DNA of 64,000 nt. It comes from Pseudomonadota bacterium. GTDB lineage: Bacteria > Myxococcota_A > UBA9160 > SZUA-336. The notes below the pieces were generated by a model, which saw only the letters and a program-made list of their open reading frames with translations, was not told the DNA's origin and did not search any database. Shown piece after piece: positions 53,980-63,632 of the stretch. A program made the translations under genes and the position numbers. The stretch spans positions 1 through 64,000 of the forward strand of contig QJZC01000049.1 of assembly GCA_003247575.1 (NCBI GenBank), given 5' to 3'. Position 1 is the stretch's first letter. Each line of letters opens with the position of its first letter.

Positions 53980-54369
53980 ATGCGTTCGAAGCAAGCTACC
54001 TTGGGCCGCGCAGCCCTGGCGACCCTCGCCCTGCTCCTCTCGACCCAGCTCGTGCAGGCCGCCGGCAACGTGGCCGGAACCTGGCTCCTGAACGTTACCA
54101 CCATGGCCGGCAAGGGGGACGTCACCCTGATCCTCGAGCAGGAGGGCGACCAGATCAGTGGAACGTACAAGGGCTCGCTGGGCGAGAAGCCGCTCAAGGG
54201 AACTCTCAAGGACGACGACACCTTCGAGCTGAGCTTCAAGGCCGACGCAATGGGGAGCGAGCTCGACATCGTCTATACCGGCAAGCTCGAAGGGTCGGGC
54301 ATCACCGGCAAGATCAGCTTCGGAAGCCTCGGTGACGGCAGCTTCTCGGGCAAGCGCAAGGAGGGATAG
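53980..54369 (+). CDS. Small exported beta-rich protein of unknown function
   Basis: A 129-residue protein with a Sec signal (LGRAALATLALLLSTQLVQA). The mature part has alternating short strands (GTWLLNVTTMAGKGDVTLILEQEGDQISGTYKGSLGEKPLKGTLKDDDTFELSFKA), as in small lipocalin-like or beta-clam secreted proteins. GAAAGGA is upstream of the ATG. I recognise no named family. It is separated from the cytochrome gene by 239 bases with two hairpins. Confidence 0.78.
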   Translation: MRSKQATLGRAALATLALLLSTQLVQAAGNVAGTWLLNVTTMAGKGDVTLILEQEGDQISGTYKGSLGEKPLKGTLKDDDTFELSFKADAMGSELDIVYTGKLEGSGITGKISFGSLGDGSFSGKRKEG

Positions 54370-54394
54370 CGGCCGCGCGTAGACCGCGCCTCCG

Positions 54395-54415
54395 GGTCGC
54401 TCCACTTGAGCGACC
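54395..54415. terminator. Perfect 8-bp hairpin
   Basis: GGTCGCTC (54395-54402) pairs exactly with GAGCGACC (54408-54415) around the loop CACTT. It lies 25 bases after the small secreted gene and could terminate it, although there is no T-run. Confidence 0.5.
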
Positions 54416-54475
54416 GACCTACGACACCAGGCAAGACGCAACTCGGCTGCGCAGATTCGCCACGCGCGCCACATT

Positions 54476-54501
54476 CGGCTCGCCACACCCGTGGCGAGCC
54501 G
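54476..54501. promoter_or_regulatory. Strong 11-bp hairpin upstream of the decaheme gene
   Basis: CGGCTCGCCAC (54476-54486) pairs perfectly with GTGGCGAGCCG (54491-54501) around a four-base loop ACCC. It lies 107 bases before the cytochrome start. It may be a second terminator or a leader structure; no U-run follows. Confidence 0.5.
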
Positions 54502-54608
54502 GCACAGACTCTGACTCGCTCGAGCCCCATGACGCGGCGAAAGGCCGGCATGTGTTCTGCATTCGCCAGCCAAAACTTCGGCGTGCTAGCGGTTCGAGGA
54601 GAGGGTAA

Positions 54609-57600
54609 ATGCGCAGATGGCTTGGGGCGGTCGCAGTCTCTATTTCCGGACTTACATTTTTTGCCATGCCTTGTCTCGCAAACGAGGGGGGTGAGGCACG
54701 GGAGATCAACTATCCCGTCTATCCCCCGTCGCCTGAGTTCCAGACTCAAGAAGAGGCGGACTGGAAGAGCGCAGGCTGCGAGTCATGCCACACACCGATG
54801 GACAGCCGCAACATGCACCGGAGCTCTGCCGTCGTGCTCGGCTGCGCCGACTGCCACGGCGGAAACGCCTCGATCATGCGCGACGAGAAGATCGAGATGG
54901 ATACGCCGGAGTACGACCGGCTGAAGGAGCAGGCGCACGTCCCTCCCACACTGGCGGAGGAATGGCATGGCCCTGCGAATCCCGTCCGTTCCTATACGCT
55001 GCTCAACCGGGAGGCCTATCAGTACGTCCGTTTCGTCAATCCGGGCGATCTCCGGGTTGCGCGCGAGTCGTGCGGCGCCTGCCACGCCGCCTTGATCGGC
55101 AAGGTCGAGCGCAGCCTGATGGCGACCGGCGCCATGCTCTGGGGCGGAGCCGCCTACAACAACGGAATCCTCCCCTACAAGCGCTACATCATCGGCTCTT
55201 CGTACACGCGAGACGGCTTGCCCGCTCAGATCGAGTCCGTCGTCCCGGTCACCGACGATATGCGCAAGCAGGGCCTGCTGCCCTTCCTGGCACCGCTCCC
55301 GAGCTGGGAGACCGTCCCGCCCGCCGACAACTTCAGAATCTTCGAGCGCGGCGGCCGGCTGGTCCAGAACATCTTCCCCGAGATCGGACTCCCCAACCCT
55401 CAGGATGAGCCTGGAAAGCCCGATGTGCGTCAGTCACTGCGCGGCATGGGGACGGGAGCCCGGATCTCGGTTCCCGTACTGAACCTGCACAAGACTCGGC
55501 TCAACGATCCGTTCTTGTGGTTCTTCGGTACCGGTGACAACCCCGGAGACTTCCGTTCGTCCGGATGCACGGGCTGTCACTCCATCTATGCGAACGACCG
55601 CGAATGGTTCAGCTCGGGCAGCTTCGCCAAGTACGGCAACGAGGGTCAGTCCGCCACGGTCGACCCAACGATCAAGGATCGTCGTGTTCACGCACATGAG
55701 GGACCGAAGTCCGAGCACGGGAATCCGGCACCCTTCTACTCGCTGGCCGACGAGGGGGATCTAGAGAGCGGACATCCGATCAAGCACGAGTTCACCCGAG
55801 CGATTCCCACCGCGATGTGCATGAACTGTCATCATCACCAGCCGAACCAATTCGTGAATACGTACCTCGGATATACCATGTGGGACTACGAATCGGACGC
55901 GCCCCTCATGTGGCCCGAAGAGCAACGCTATCCGGACATCCGCGAGATGCACGAAGCTCTCGAGCGAAATCCCGAAATGGCGGTCGTGCGCGGCAAGTGG
56001 TCGGATCCAGACTTCATGAAGCGCGTCTGGACCGACATCAACCCCAAGGCCAACGACACCCAGTTCGCCGACTATCACGGGCATGGCTGGAACTTTCGAG
56101 CCATCCACAAGAAGGATCGCAAGGGCAATCTGCTCGACGCAGACGGAAACATCATTCCGCATGACACGCCGCCGGAAGAGAAGTGGAAGCGCGCGGTCCA
56201 CATGCGCGACATCCACGCGGACTACGGCATGCAGTGTGCAGATTGCCACTTCAGCCAGGACTCCCACGGCGACGGCATGATCTACGGCGAGACGGCCGCG
56301 GCGGTCGAGATCGAATGCCGCGACTGTCATGGCACGGTCGACGAGTACGCGACCCTGCGGACCACGGGCCCCGCCGCGCCGGTCGGGGGAACCGACCTCT
56401 CCCTGCTCCGGAACATGGACGGTGCGCCCCGCTTCGAATGGCGCGATGGGAAGCTTTATCAGCGCCTGATCCTGCCTCCGTTCGAGAAGCTGCAGGTCAC
56501 GCAGATCAAGGACATCGTCACCCCCGATCATCCCGAGTACAACGCCAAGGCGGCGCGCGCGAAGACGGTCGCCGCGGGAACGAGCCTTGCCTGGGGCAAG
56601 GCGGCCGCGGGCTGCGAACGCGCGCACGACACCGAGGCCGAGGACGGAATGGCCTGCTACACGTGTCACAGCTCCTGGGTCACGAGCTGCGCAGGCTGCC
56701 ACCTTCCGATCGAAGCCAACTGGAAGACCGAACGCCACCACTACGAAGGCGGCGAGACACGGAACTTCGCGACCTACAACCCACAGGTTGCGCGCGATCA
56801 GATCTTCCAGCTGGGACGTCACGGCGAAGTCAAGAAGGGCAAGATCGTCCCGATCCGATCCTCGTCTGCACTCGTGCTCTCCTCTACCGATATCAATCGC
56901 AACCGGATCTACGTGCAGCAGCCGCCGACCTCGGCCGCAGGCTACAGCTCGCAGGCGTTCGCTCCGCACTTCCCGCACACGGTCCGCAAGACCGAGACCA
57001 AGGAGTGCGAGGACTGCCACATCTCTGCGAGCAACGACAACAACGCGATCATGGCTCAGCTCCTGATTCAGGGAACCCAGTTCGTGAACTTCGTCGGCTA
57101 CAACGCCTGGGTCGGCACGAGCGAAGCGATCGAGGCCGTTCAGGTCACCGAGTGGGACGAGCCACAAGCGGTCATCGGAAGCTATCTGCATCGCTATGCC
57201 TATCCCGACTACTACAAGCTACACACGAGTCGGAACGGCGAGCTCAAGGGCCGAGAGCAGGACGATGGCCAGTACATGCACGAGTCCGAGGACGTGCACT
57301 GCCTTCAGATGCGAGGCGAGTACCTCTTCGTCGCGGAAGGCGAGTTGGGGATGCAGGCCTACGACATCGCCAACATCGCCAACAAGAACTTCTCCGAGAG
57401 GTTCATCACCGCTCCATTCTCGCCACTTGGGCATAGCTCGCGCGTCAACACCAAGAATGCGACGTGCGTCGCGCTTCCGACCACCCAGCCGGTGCGCCCG
57501 GATCGCGGACGCGACCCGAAGCAGAACGCGATCAACCTCGAGCAGCCGCTCCACGAGATCTACAGCTATGCTGCCGTCACGGACTCGGAGGAAGGTCTCA

Positions 57601-58568
57601 TCTTGGTGAACGTCGAGACCATGGAGAACTTCGAACCTCGCGACAACTTCTTCACACGGGCGCTCACCTGGAATCCAGATGGCCTGCTCGATGGAGCCGT
57701 TCACGCGAACTTCACGGGGTCGATGCTCTGGGTCGCAGCCGACAAGGGGCTGGTGCTGATCGATCTCGACGTCCCGCTCGAGCCGAAGCACGTCACGACG
57801 ATTCCGCTCAAGGGTGTGCGCGCGTCGATGCAGCAGTTCCGCTACGTGTTCGCGGTGGACTCCGAGGGCCTCAAGGTCATCGACATCACGGACATGCGCA
57901 GTCCTCGACTGGTCCCCGATGCAGTGGTCCCCTTCAAGGATGCGCACCGCGTATTCCTGTCGCGCACCTTCGCGTACGTAGCCGCCGGTGAGGAAGGGCT
58001 GGTCATCGTTGACGTGGAGAATCCGGAGAAGCCCTCCGTGTACATGCGCTATACCGCAGACGGCAAGCTCAACGACGCGCGCGACGTGATCGTAGCGGGC
58101 ACGAACGCCTCGCTCTTCGCCTACGTCGCAGACGGCAAGAACGGCTTCAAGGTCCTGCAGCTGACGTCACCGGAGTCTCAGCCCGGCTTCTACGGATTCG
58201 CGCCGGATCCCAAACCCGAAGTGATCGCCTGGCGACGCACGCGTGGAGCCGCCTATGCCGTCTCTCGACCCCTCGAGCGAGACCGCGGGGTAGACGAGAC
58301 CGGAAATCAGGTGGCCGTCTTCGGACGCATCGGATCCCGACCCTTCACGAAGGAAGAGATGGAGAAGCTCTACCTCGATGAGAAGGGCAAGGTGTGGACC
58401 GTGTCGAACAAGCTCGAGCTCGACCCGAACGGCAGTGGCAAGGCCACCGGACTCGGCTCCGGCAAGTGCGCCGTACGGCCCAAGGTGGCGACCGGACAGG
58501 ACTCGAGCGACCGCGTGAGCGAAGACGCCGGAGCAACCGAACGAGGAGATCGGAGCGGAGCGGAGTAG
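54609..58568 (+). CDS. Decaheme c-type cytochrome with C-terminal LVIVD beta-propeller
   Basis: A 1319-residue exported protein with signal RRWLGAVAVSISGLTFFAMPCLA. Ten CxxCH heme sites start at residues 57, 79, 155, 320, 404, 543, 570, 683, 694 and 800. After the last heme come LVIVD-type repeats: GLVLIDLDVPLEPKHVTTIPL (about 1047), GLKVIDITDMRSPRLV (1087), GLVIVDVENPEKPSV (1130) and GFKVLQLTSPES (1178), a seven-bladed-propeller-type domain. The wide heme spacing and many extra His residues suggest bis-His hemes. GAGGAGAGGG lies just upstream of the ATG. It probably passes electrons in the periplasm or at the cell surface; whether it is an oxidoreductase or a wire is unknown. No cytochrome maturation or quinone-reductase partner is adjacent. 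Confidence 0.93.
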   Translation: MRRWLGAVAVSISGLTFFAMPCLANEGGEAREINYPVYPPSPEFQTQEEADWKSAGCESCHTPMDSRNMHRSSAVVLGCADCHGGNASIMRDEKIEMDTPEYDRLKEQAHVPPTLAEEWHGPANPVRSYTLLNREAYQYVRFVNPGDLRVARESCGACHAALIGKVERSLMATGAMLWGGAAYNNGILPYKRYIIGSSYTRDGLPAQIESVVPVTDDMRKQGLLPFLAPLPSWETVPPADNFRIFERGGRLVQNIFPEIGLPNPQDEPGKPDVRQSLRGMGTGARISVPVLNLHKTRLNDPFLWFFGTGDNPGDFRSSGCTGCHSIYANDREWFSSGSFAKYGNEGQSATVDPTIKDRRVHAHEGPKSEHGNPAPFYSLADEGDLESGHPIKHEFTRAIPTAMCMNCHHHQPNQFVNTYLGYTMWDYESDAPLMWPEEQRYPDIREMHEALERNPEMAVVRGKWSDPDFMKRVWTDINPKANDTQFADYHGHGWNFRAIHKKDRKGNLLDADGNIIPHDTPPEEKWKRAVHMRDIHADYGMQCADCHFSQDSHGDGMIYGETAAAVEIECRDCHGTVDEYATLRTTGPAAPVGGTDLSLLRNMDGAPRFEWRDGKLYQRLILPPFEKLQVTQIKDIVTPDHPEYNAKAARAKTVAAGTSLAWGKAAAGCERAHDTEAEDGMACYTCHSSWVTSCAGCHLPIEANWKTERHHYEGGETRNFATYNPQVARDQIFQLGRHGEVKKGKIVPIRSSSALVLSSTDINRNRIYVQQPPTSAAGYSSQAFAPHFPHTVRKTETKECEDCHISASNDNNAIMAQLLIQGTQFVNFVGYNAWVGTSEAIEAVQVTEWDEPQAVIGSYLHRYAYPDYYKLHTSRNGELKGREQDDGQYMHESEDVHCLQMRGEYLFVAEGELGMQAYDIANIANKNFSERFITAPFSPLGHSSRVNTKNATCVALPTTQPVRPDRGRDPKQNAINLEQPLHEIYSYAAVTDSEEGLILVNVETMENFEPRDNFFTRALTWNPDGLLDGAVHANFTGSMLWVAADKGLVLIDLDVPLEPKHVTTIPLKGVRASMQQFRYVFAVDSEGLKVIDITDMRSPRLVPDAVVPFKDAHRVFLSRTFAYVAAGEEGLVIVDVENPEKPSVYMRYTADGKLNDARDVIVAGTNASLFAYVADGKNGFKVLQLTSPESQPGFYGFAPDPKPEVIAWRRTRGAAYAVSRPLERDRGVDETGNQVAVFGRIGSRPFTKEEMEKLYLDEKGKVWTVSNKLELDPNGSGKATGLGSGKCAVRPKVATGQDSSDRVSEDAGATERGDRSGAE

Positions 58569-58606
58569 AGCTTCCCTTGGCTCGACTCTCGACCGCGCAG
58601 GCAGAA

Positions 58607-58651
58607 GCGCATCGAGGAGGCAGGGCTCGGCGGTCCCCCTCCTCGATGCGC
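58607..58651. terminator. Bidirectional hairpin between convergent genes
   Basis: A perfect 14-bp inverted repeat (arms 58607-58620 and 58638-58651, loop of 17) lies between the decaheme gene and the convergent SGNH-like gene, a natural place for a shared terminator. No T-run flanks it on either side. Confidence 0.55.
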
Positions 58652-58725
58652 CTCTCGCCATGGTCTTGACGCCCCCACCCAAGCACCAGCGCCGCCGCGC
58701 GCGTCCCTACGGCCCCGCTCTGCCG

Positions 58726-60060
58726 CTACTCCCCACTGTCTGGCCGTAGCGCGGCAGGTACGGAGCGCTCGAAGACGGCTTGCAGCAGCTCCAGCTGCTC
58801 CGGATGCTCGGCTGCATAAGCGCTCCGCTCTCGTCTCAGACGCAACAAGACGGCTTCGATGGACGCCTCGGTCAGCCGATCGCACGCCCCCTCGGAACCA
58901 GGCCGCTCATTCACGATCGACGTCGCGACCTTTTCCGGTTCTCCGACCTCGGTGGGCTGCGGGGGCGACGTCGACACCGCTGGGAGCGATCCTGCCGCCC
59001 GCACCCAAGCGACCACTCGATCTCCATACTCGCGTTTCGCGTGCACCGAGTCCCAGTGCCAAGTCATCTGCTCGTTGCGAGCTCGCGCGGTGGGGACGCG
59101 CTCGGCCGGCAGCCCAAGAAAGTGCGTACAGTCCCACAGCTCGACTCGTTCGAGCCCACGCCGCGTCCGCACACGTACCAGATCCCGCTTCCAACGCTCG
59201 AACTCGGACCAGTGCCGCGTGCGCCGTAGCCCCTCGAAGTGGAGCGCATGGGAAGGCAACGAGACCAGGGTTACGCGCACACCGCGCTCGAGCGCGGTCT
59301 CCACCGCACCAAACAACAGCTCGACGTTCGACGGCGCGTAACGGCGGGGTATTTGCACCGAGGTGAGGCTCCTGAGATCCCGCTCGAGCGACCCTTCGAA
59401 GCGAGCGTGATAGTCCCGCTCCCACTTGGTGACCCTCTCGCGAGGTCCCCCGAGCGGGCCGAAGGCGGCCCGCCGATCGGCACGGAGATCCTTGATCACC
59501 CCCCATGAGGCTCTCAGAGCGCCGCTCCCGAGCAGAAGCGCCCCGTGGTACTGGAAGAGGCTGAGCGCGGAATTGAAGCGTGAGCGAAAGAACTCCGGAT
59601 TGAAGCGCGCGTTCTCCTCGAAGGAGAGGAAGTCGATCGTCCAAAAGATCTCGCGCACATCGCGAAACTGCAGCGCGTAACGGAAGGTCTCGGCGACCTC
59701 GGCAATCGAAGCACCCGTGATGGCCAGATTGCAGGTGGGCCGGTCCCACACCGAACTGGTTGGATCGAGCGCCAGCTGCGCGCGCGACGTGCCGAGAATC
59801 ACGATCTCGCACTCGGAGTGCTGCAAGATCTCGGCCCGCGCAATGCGCGACTCGTACTCCTCACGGTACGGATCGAGGGCGCGCGTTCCCGGCAGTCGAT
59901 ACACGCCGAATGGATCGACGACTGCGTTGATACAGGCTATCCCCGCGAGAACCCCGAGACCGAGGCGACAGACGAGCCGCGTGTGGCTCGCCCAATCCGC
60001 GTGGCGTACCCGATCGACGTGTCGGTGCTCCTCCGCACCCTGATTCTCACCCTGCGACAT
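58726..60060 (-). CDS. Membrane-anchored SGNH-like protein
   Basis: A 444-residue protein with a TM helix near residues 30-48 (LVCRLGLGVLAGIACINAVV) and a periplasmic SGNH/GDSL-like domain: IVILGTSRAQLALDP (GTS in place of GDS), NLAITGASIAEV, and the distal HWDSVHAKREYGDRVV with the Asp-x-x-His pair. A charged C-terminal tail follows. Such proteins pair with MBOAT acyltransferases (DltD/AlgJ type) to move acyl groups onto polymers; the nearest MBOAT is 6.6 kb away. The ATG at 60060 has a weak site. Function uncertain. Confidence 0.75.
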   Translation of the reverse strand: MSQGENQGAEEHRHVDRVRHADWASHTRLVCRLGLGVLAGIACINAVVDPFGVYRLPGTRALDPYREEYESRIARAEILQHSECEIVILGTSRAQLALDPTSSVWDRPTCNLAITGASIAEVAETFRYALQFRDVREIFWTIDFLSFEENARFNPEFFRSRFNSALSLFQYHGALLLGSGALRASWGVIKDLRADRRAAFGPLGGPRERVTKWERDYHARFEGSLERDLRSLTSVQIPRRYAPSNVELLFGAVETALERGVRVTLVSLPSHALHFEGLRRTRHWSEFERWKRDLVRVRTRRGLERVELWDCTHFLGLPAERVPTARARNEQMTWHWDSVHAKREYGDRVVAWVRAAGSLPAVSTSPPQPTEVGEPEKVATSIVNERPGSEGACDRLTEASIEAVLLRLRRERSAYAAEHPEQLELLQAVFERSVPAALRPDSGE

Positions 60061-60197
60061 GCACCTGGCTTGCGCTCGACACTCTCGGCCATCCTACTCG
60101 GCGCGGACCGCTCCGCGCAGGAGGCCGCTCCTGGCGGTATCCTCACCTTCGAGTCGCGGGAGTGCAAGCGCGCGAGTGCAAGCGCGCCGGTGAGCGC

Positions 60198-61757
60198 TCA
60201 GGCGAGCGCAGCCAGATATCGCAATGCCGGCAGGCTGGGGAGGAAGAAGTAGCCGCCCGCCTTCACCGTGACGTATCGGGCCAGACCCGAGACGTGTCGA
60301 GGGGCGAAGGGCTGCTGGATGGTGAACGCCGCCCCCTTCTCTGCCTCTCCAGAAGCGGCCTTTCCAGAGTCGGCCCCTTCAGAAGGGCGAGCGTCCCCGA
60401 CGATCGCATCCTGCTCACCCTGGAGTCCGCCAAAGCGTTCGCCGCGGATCCAGCTCTGCTGGACGAACTCGAACTGTCGCTCGATGTTCGCCTGAAGACA
60501 CAGGAACATCAATCCGCGCTCCCCATCCGATCGCTGATAGGTGCGCCCCCTGCGCAGAATCCGGTGGTGATCGGCGAGCTCGCGCGCGCGCGCGGGGGTC
60601 ACGCCGAGCAGCGGATTCGCCAATCCATCGCGCGGGTTGGAGCGCCTCACGTGGGCCCCGACAGGGCATCGGTATCCCTCGCGATCGGTCTGCCAGTAGC
60701 CGAAGCGATTCTCCGTCGGCGAGACGGGGCGACCGGTTCGAGCCCTGGGTGCCAGCGGCGTACCATCGTGGCGGCGCCCCACCAGGCGCGCTTCGATCTC
60801 ACGGGCATCGCCGAGCTGCGGCTGTCGCTCGGCCGTCTGCTGACTGTGCCGATGGAATGCTTCGACATCCTGGGCGAGCTGGCGCACGACCAGATAGCTG
60901 CCGTTGCGCCCGAAGTCGCGCACACCCGACCGATCCAGAGGCGCGTCGGGCAGCATCCCGGTAGGATCGGAGCGCTCGGGCACGGTCGGCGAGGCCGGTA
61001 GGCGTCCGAAGGCATTGGGATAGCCGAGCACGAACTCCCCTGCGCGCACCATTCCCTCGTCGAGCGCCGCACCCGCCTTCTCCTTCGAGGTGCCGCTACC
61101 GGCTACGATCGGCTGTGAGATTCCATCCCGAAATCCGAATGGCTCGCTTGCGTCCGCCGCGAGCGCACAGCGCACCGGCTCGTCGACCAGCTCGAGGCCC
61201 TCGAGCGATGCGAGCTCCCGCTCGAGCCACACCTCACGCTCGGACTCACTGGTTGCGAACAGCATGAGCAGCACGTGCACAGGCTGCGCGTCATTGCCCC
61301 AACGCCAGTGTTCCGGTGCAGAGGCTCCGCTGTCGCCCAGAATCCTCGAGCGGTGGCCCTCACCAGCGATGCCGCTGCGAAACTCGCCCAGGAATCCGGC
61401 GGCGACTGCCGACTCGTGCGTGGGTAGGCCGAACGCACCCAACCCTTCGTAGCTGAATGCGAGCGCGAGGCGACATGGAGCCTGATTACCCGAGTCCGAA
61501 GGCGGCTTGTGACGCGCGTTCTCGTCGAGCCCCGCGCGCCGCTGCTCGACCAGCAGGCGATCCGCTTGCCGCTCGGACGCAGCAGCACCACCGACTCGCT
61601 CCAGGCGCGCGGCGAGCCAAGCACGCGCACGCGCGTCTCCCCCTGCGGACTCACGCTGAGCGGAAGCTACGCGCAGGGCCACGTACGCTGCATAGGGAAA
61701 CTGTGCGTATCCCTGAACCACCAACCGTTGCATGTTCTCGAGTTCCAGTGGCTGCAT
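60198..61757 (-). CDS. Dyp-type heme peroxidase
   Basis: A 519-residue Dyp-type peroxidase. The catalytic EPFGFRDGISQP (GxxDG) is around residues 210-220, with the distal Asp. The proximal heme ligand is in CPVGAHVRRSNPRD near residue 365. The family Arg is in the C-terminal part (RGLMFLCLQANIERQFEFVQQSWI). There is no Sec or Tat signal, so it is probably cytoplasmic. It lies 33 bases downstream of the membrane protein gene, itself overlapping the P450 gene, so the three form one operon. Confidence 0.93.
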   Translation of the reverse strand: MQPLELENMQRLVVQGYAQFPYAAYVALRVASAQRESAGGDARARAWLAARLERVGGAAASERQADRLLVEQRRAGLDENARHKPPSDSGNQAPCRLALAFSYEGLGAFGLPTHESAVAAGFLGEFRSGIAGEGHRSRILGDSGASAPEHWRWGNDAQPVHVLLMLFATSESEREVWLERELASLEGLELVDEPVRCALAADASEPFGFRDGISQPIVAGSGTSKEKAGAALDEGMVRAGEFVLGYPNAFGRLPASPTVPERSDPTGMLPDAPLDRSGVRDFGRNGSYLVVRQLAQDVEAFHRHSQQTAERQPQLGDAREIEARLVGRRHDGTPLAPRARTGRPVSPTENRFGYWQTDREGYRCPVGAHVRRSNPRDGLANPLLGVTPARARELADHHRILRRGRTYQRSDGERGLMFLCLQANIERQFEFVQQSWIRGERFGGLQGEQDAIVGDARPSEGADSGKAASGEAEKGAAFTIQQPFAPRHVSGLARYVTVKAGGYFFLPSLPALRYLAALA

Positions 61758-61790
61758 TCCGGTTCTCCCCTACGATCGTCGCGGTTGCGA

Positions 61791-63632
61791 CTAGAGCCTT
61801 CGAATCGCCAGGTCGAGCGCCGCGGGATCCAGCGGGCGCATCAGCCTGCGCCAGACCACCCCGCGCCAGCCGGCAAGCGGCCGCTCGACGGGTCGTAGCA
61901 GGTCCAAGCGGGTCTCCGTGCCTGCCGACACATCACCCACACTGAGGTTTGGATAAGCGCTGTACCAAGCGAGGGTCTCGACCTGACTCGCGCGCGCGTA
62001 CGCCTTGAAGCGCTGCTCGTCGCGCGCACCATCTCCGACCAACAAGAACGGACGCGGAAAGCCCGCAGAGTTTCCCCAGACCGCGGTAACTCCGGGAACA
62101 GAAACGAAATCGTCCAGATAGCCATCCCACGGACCGTCGTAGTTCGTCAGAAAGAGTAGCCGCCGCCGATCGCGCAGAATGACGAAGCGCGCGAAGTGAA
62201 TGCTCGCGATCCCGCCCAGGTCTCCCAGTGTGAAGACCACCGACGCGGCGACGTGGACCACGCGAAGAACGGCCTGAAGGACGCGCATGCGAAACGCACC
62301 GGGCTTGATCCAAGTCACGCTCGCAAAGTGGTTCTGGTACTGGAGATCCTCGCGTTGCCGCATCTGCGCGAGGTGTTCGACGTCCCAGCCGGTCGGGTCG
62401 ACCGATTCCTCGAACTCGCGGCGACCGAGCGCATAGAAGAAGGCCGCCAGGGCTCCACCGACGACCAACGCGATGCCGAGACTCAGCAGGGTCAGCAACC
62501 AGGTGAGCTGACTCAGACTGCTCGCGGTCCACCCCCCGATCACGCAAGCTGCCAGGGAGAAGCCGGCGACCGAAACGCCGACTCGGCTCCCCCCCGCCGC
62601 GTAGGCCAGGGTGCCGGTCACGACAGCGAGGGCCATCGCCCAGAGACACAGCACGAGGGCCAACCCGCAAGCAGCGACGGAACCCAGAACGCCAGAGAAG
62701 CGCAGCGCGTGCAAGACTCCGAGCGCGACGGCGACACTCGCGGCACACGCGCCGACCTGACGCAGCTGAACCCAGAGAAGCTGTTGCCGCATCGATGCGC
62801 GAACGTGTGCAGACCGCTCCCGCAGTCCCGCAATCGCGAGCCCGGCGATCCACAGCGCGCCGCCGAGAAGCCCGACCGCGGACAGGACCCCACCCCCCAC
62901 AGGCCGATCGCCCAAGCTGTAAAGACCAATCAGATCCCCGAAGAAGACGAGCCCGGCAACCAAGGAGGCGCCCCAAGCCACGAATCCCATCCACTGGGCG
63001 ATGCGCTTCGGTCCGCGCAAGAAGCGCAAACTGAACAGCACTCGTGCAGGCAGCGCTGGCATGCGGGGCGCGAGCTGCCGCAAGGTCTCCTGCAGGCGCT
63101 CCTCGAGCCGCTCCCAGTACGCTTCTCGCGTGTCGGGAAAGGAATCGGGATCGAGAGACTCGCGCGCCTTCGCACGCAGGCTGGCTTCCGCCTGGATCTG
63201 CTCCACCGTCCGACCCGGAGCCCCGATGTAGAATGCGTCTGCCCCGATGTCTCGCTTCACCAGGAACCCGAGCACGTCTGCCGCAGAAGCGGTACGCCCC
63301 GGGTACTGAGGAGCATCCGCGAGCAAGGTATCGAGGACTCCGCGCGCACACTCGACGAAGCGATTCAGGAACAGCATCCGATCTCCGTCGAAGCTGAGCT
63401 CGATCACCAGCACAGGTGCGAGCGGCGGTCCGGGAGGACGGCTCGGATACGTCTGCTCGGGATCATCGGAAATCACGACGACGCTGGCGAAGTGGAGCCC
63501 GGACAGCCCGGCCCAGGGAGGGCCTCCGTCAGGTCCCGCCGGGTTGCCGAGGGCGCGCGCTTCACCTCGGAGCGCGTCGAGGTCTCGGTCCCGCGAGAGC
63601 TCGATCTCGAAGGTCACTGCGTGTTGCATCAT
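61791..63632 (-). CDS. Polytopic membrane protein with flanking ferredoxin-like (EthD/Dyp-like) domains
   Basis: A 613-residue protein with no clear named family. The N-terminus (AVTFEIELSRDRDLDALRGEARALG, GLSGLHFASVVVISDD, VLVIELSFDGDRMLFLNRFVECARGVLDTLL) and the C-terminus (SIHFARFVILRDRRRLLFLTNYDGPWDGYLDDFVSVPGVTAVWG) resemble each other. Each looks like a beta-alpha-beta sheet domain of the dimeric alpha-beta-barrel type. Between them are several TM helices (residues about 220-430). The ATG at 63632 overlaps the P450 stop by four bases. It may anchor or feed the heme enzymes on either side; that is inference. Confidence 0.72.
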   Translation of the reverse strand: MMQHAVTFEIELSRDRDLDALRGEARALGNPAGPDGGPPWAGLSGLHFASVVVISDDPEQTYPSRPPGPPLAPVLVIELSFDGDRMLFLNRFVECARGVLDTLLADAPQYPGRTASAADVLGFLVKRDIGADAFYIGAPGRTVEQIQAEASLRAKARESLDPDSFPDTREAYWERLEERLQETLRQLAPRMPALPARVLFSLRFLRGPKRIAQWMGFVAWGASLVAGLVFFGDLIGLYSLGDRPVGGGVLSAVGLLGGALWIAGLAIAGLRERSAHVRASMRQQLLWVQLRQVGACAASVAVALGVLHALRFSGVLGSVAACGLALVLCLWAMALAVVTGTLAYAAGGSRVGVSVAGFSLAACVIGGWTASSLSQLTWLLTLLSLGIALVVGGALAAFFYALGRREFEESVDPTGWDVEHLAQMRQREDLQYQNHFASVTWIKPGAFRMRVLQAVLRVVHVAASVVFTLGDLGGIASIHFARFVILRDRRRLLFLTNYDGPWDGYLDDFVSVPGVTAVWGNSAGFPRPFLLVGDGARDEQRFKAYARASQVETLAWYSAYPNLSVGDVSAGTETRLDLLRPVERPLAGWRGVVWRRLMRPLDPAALDLAIRRL

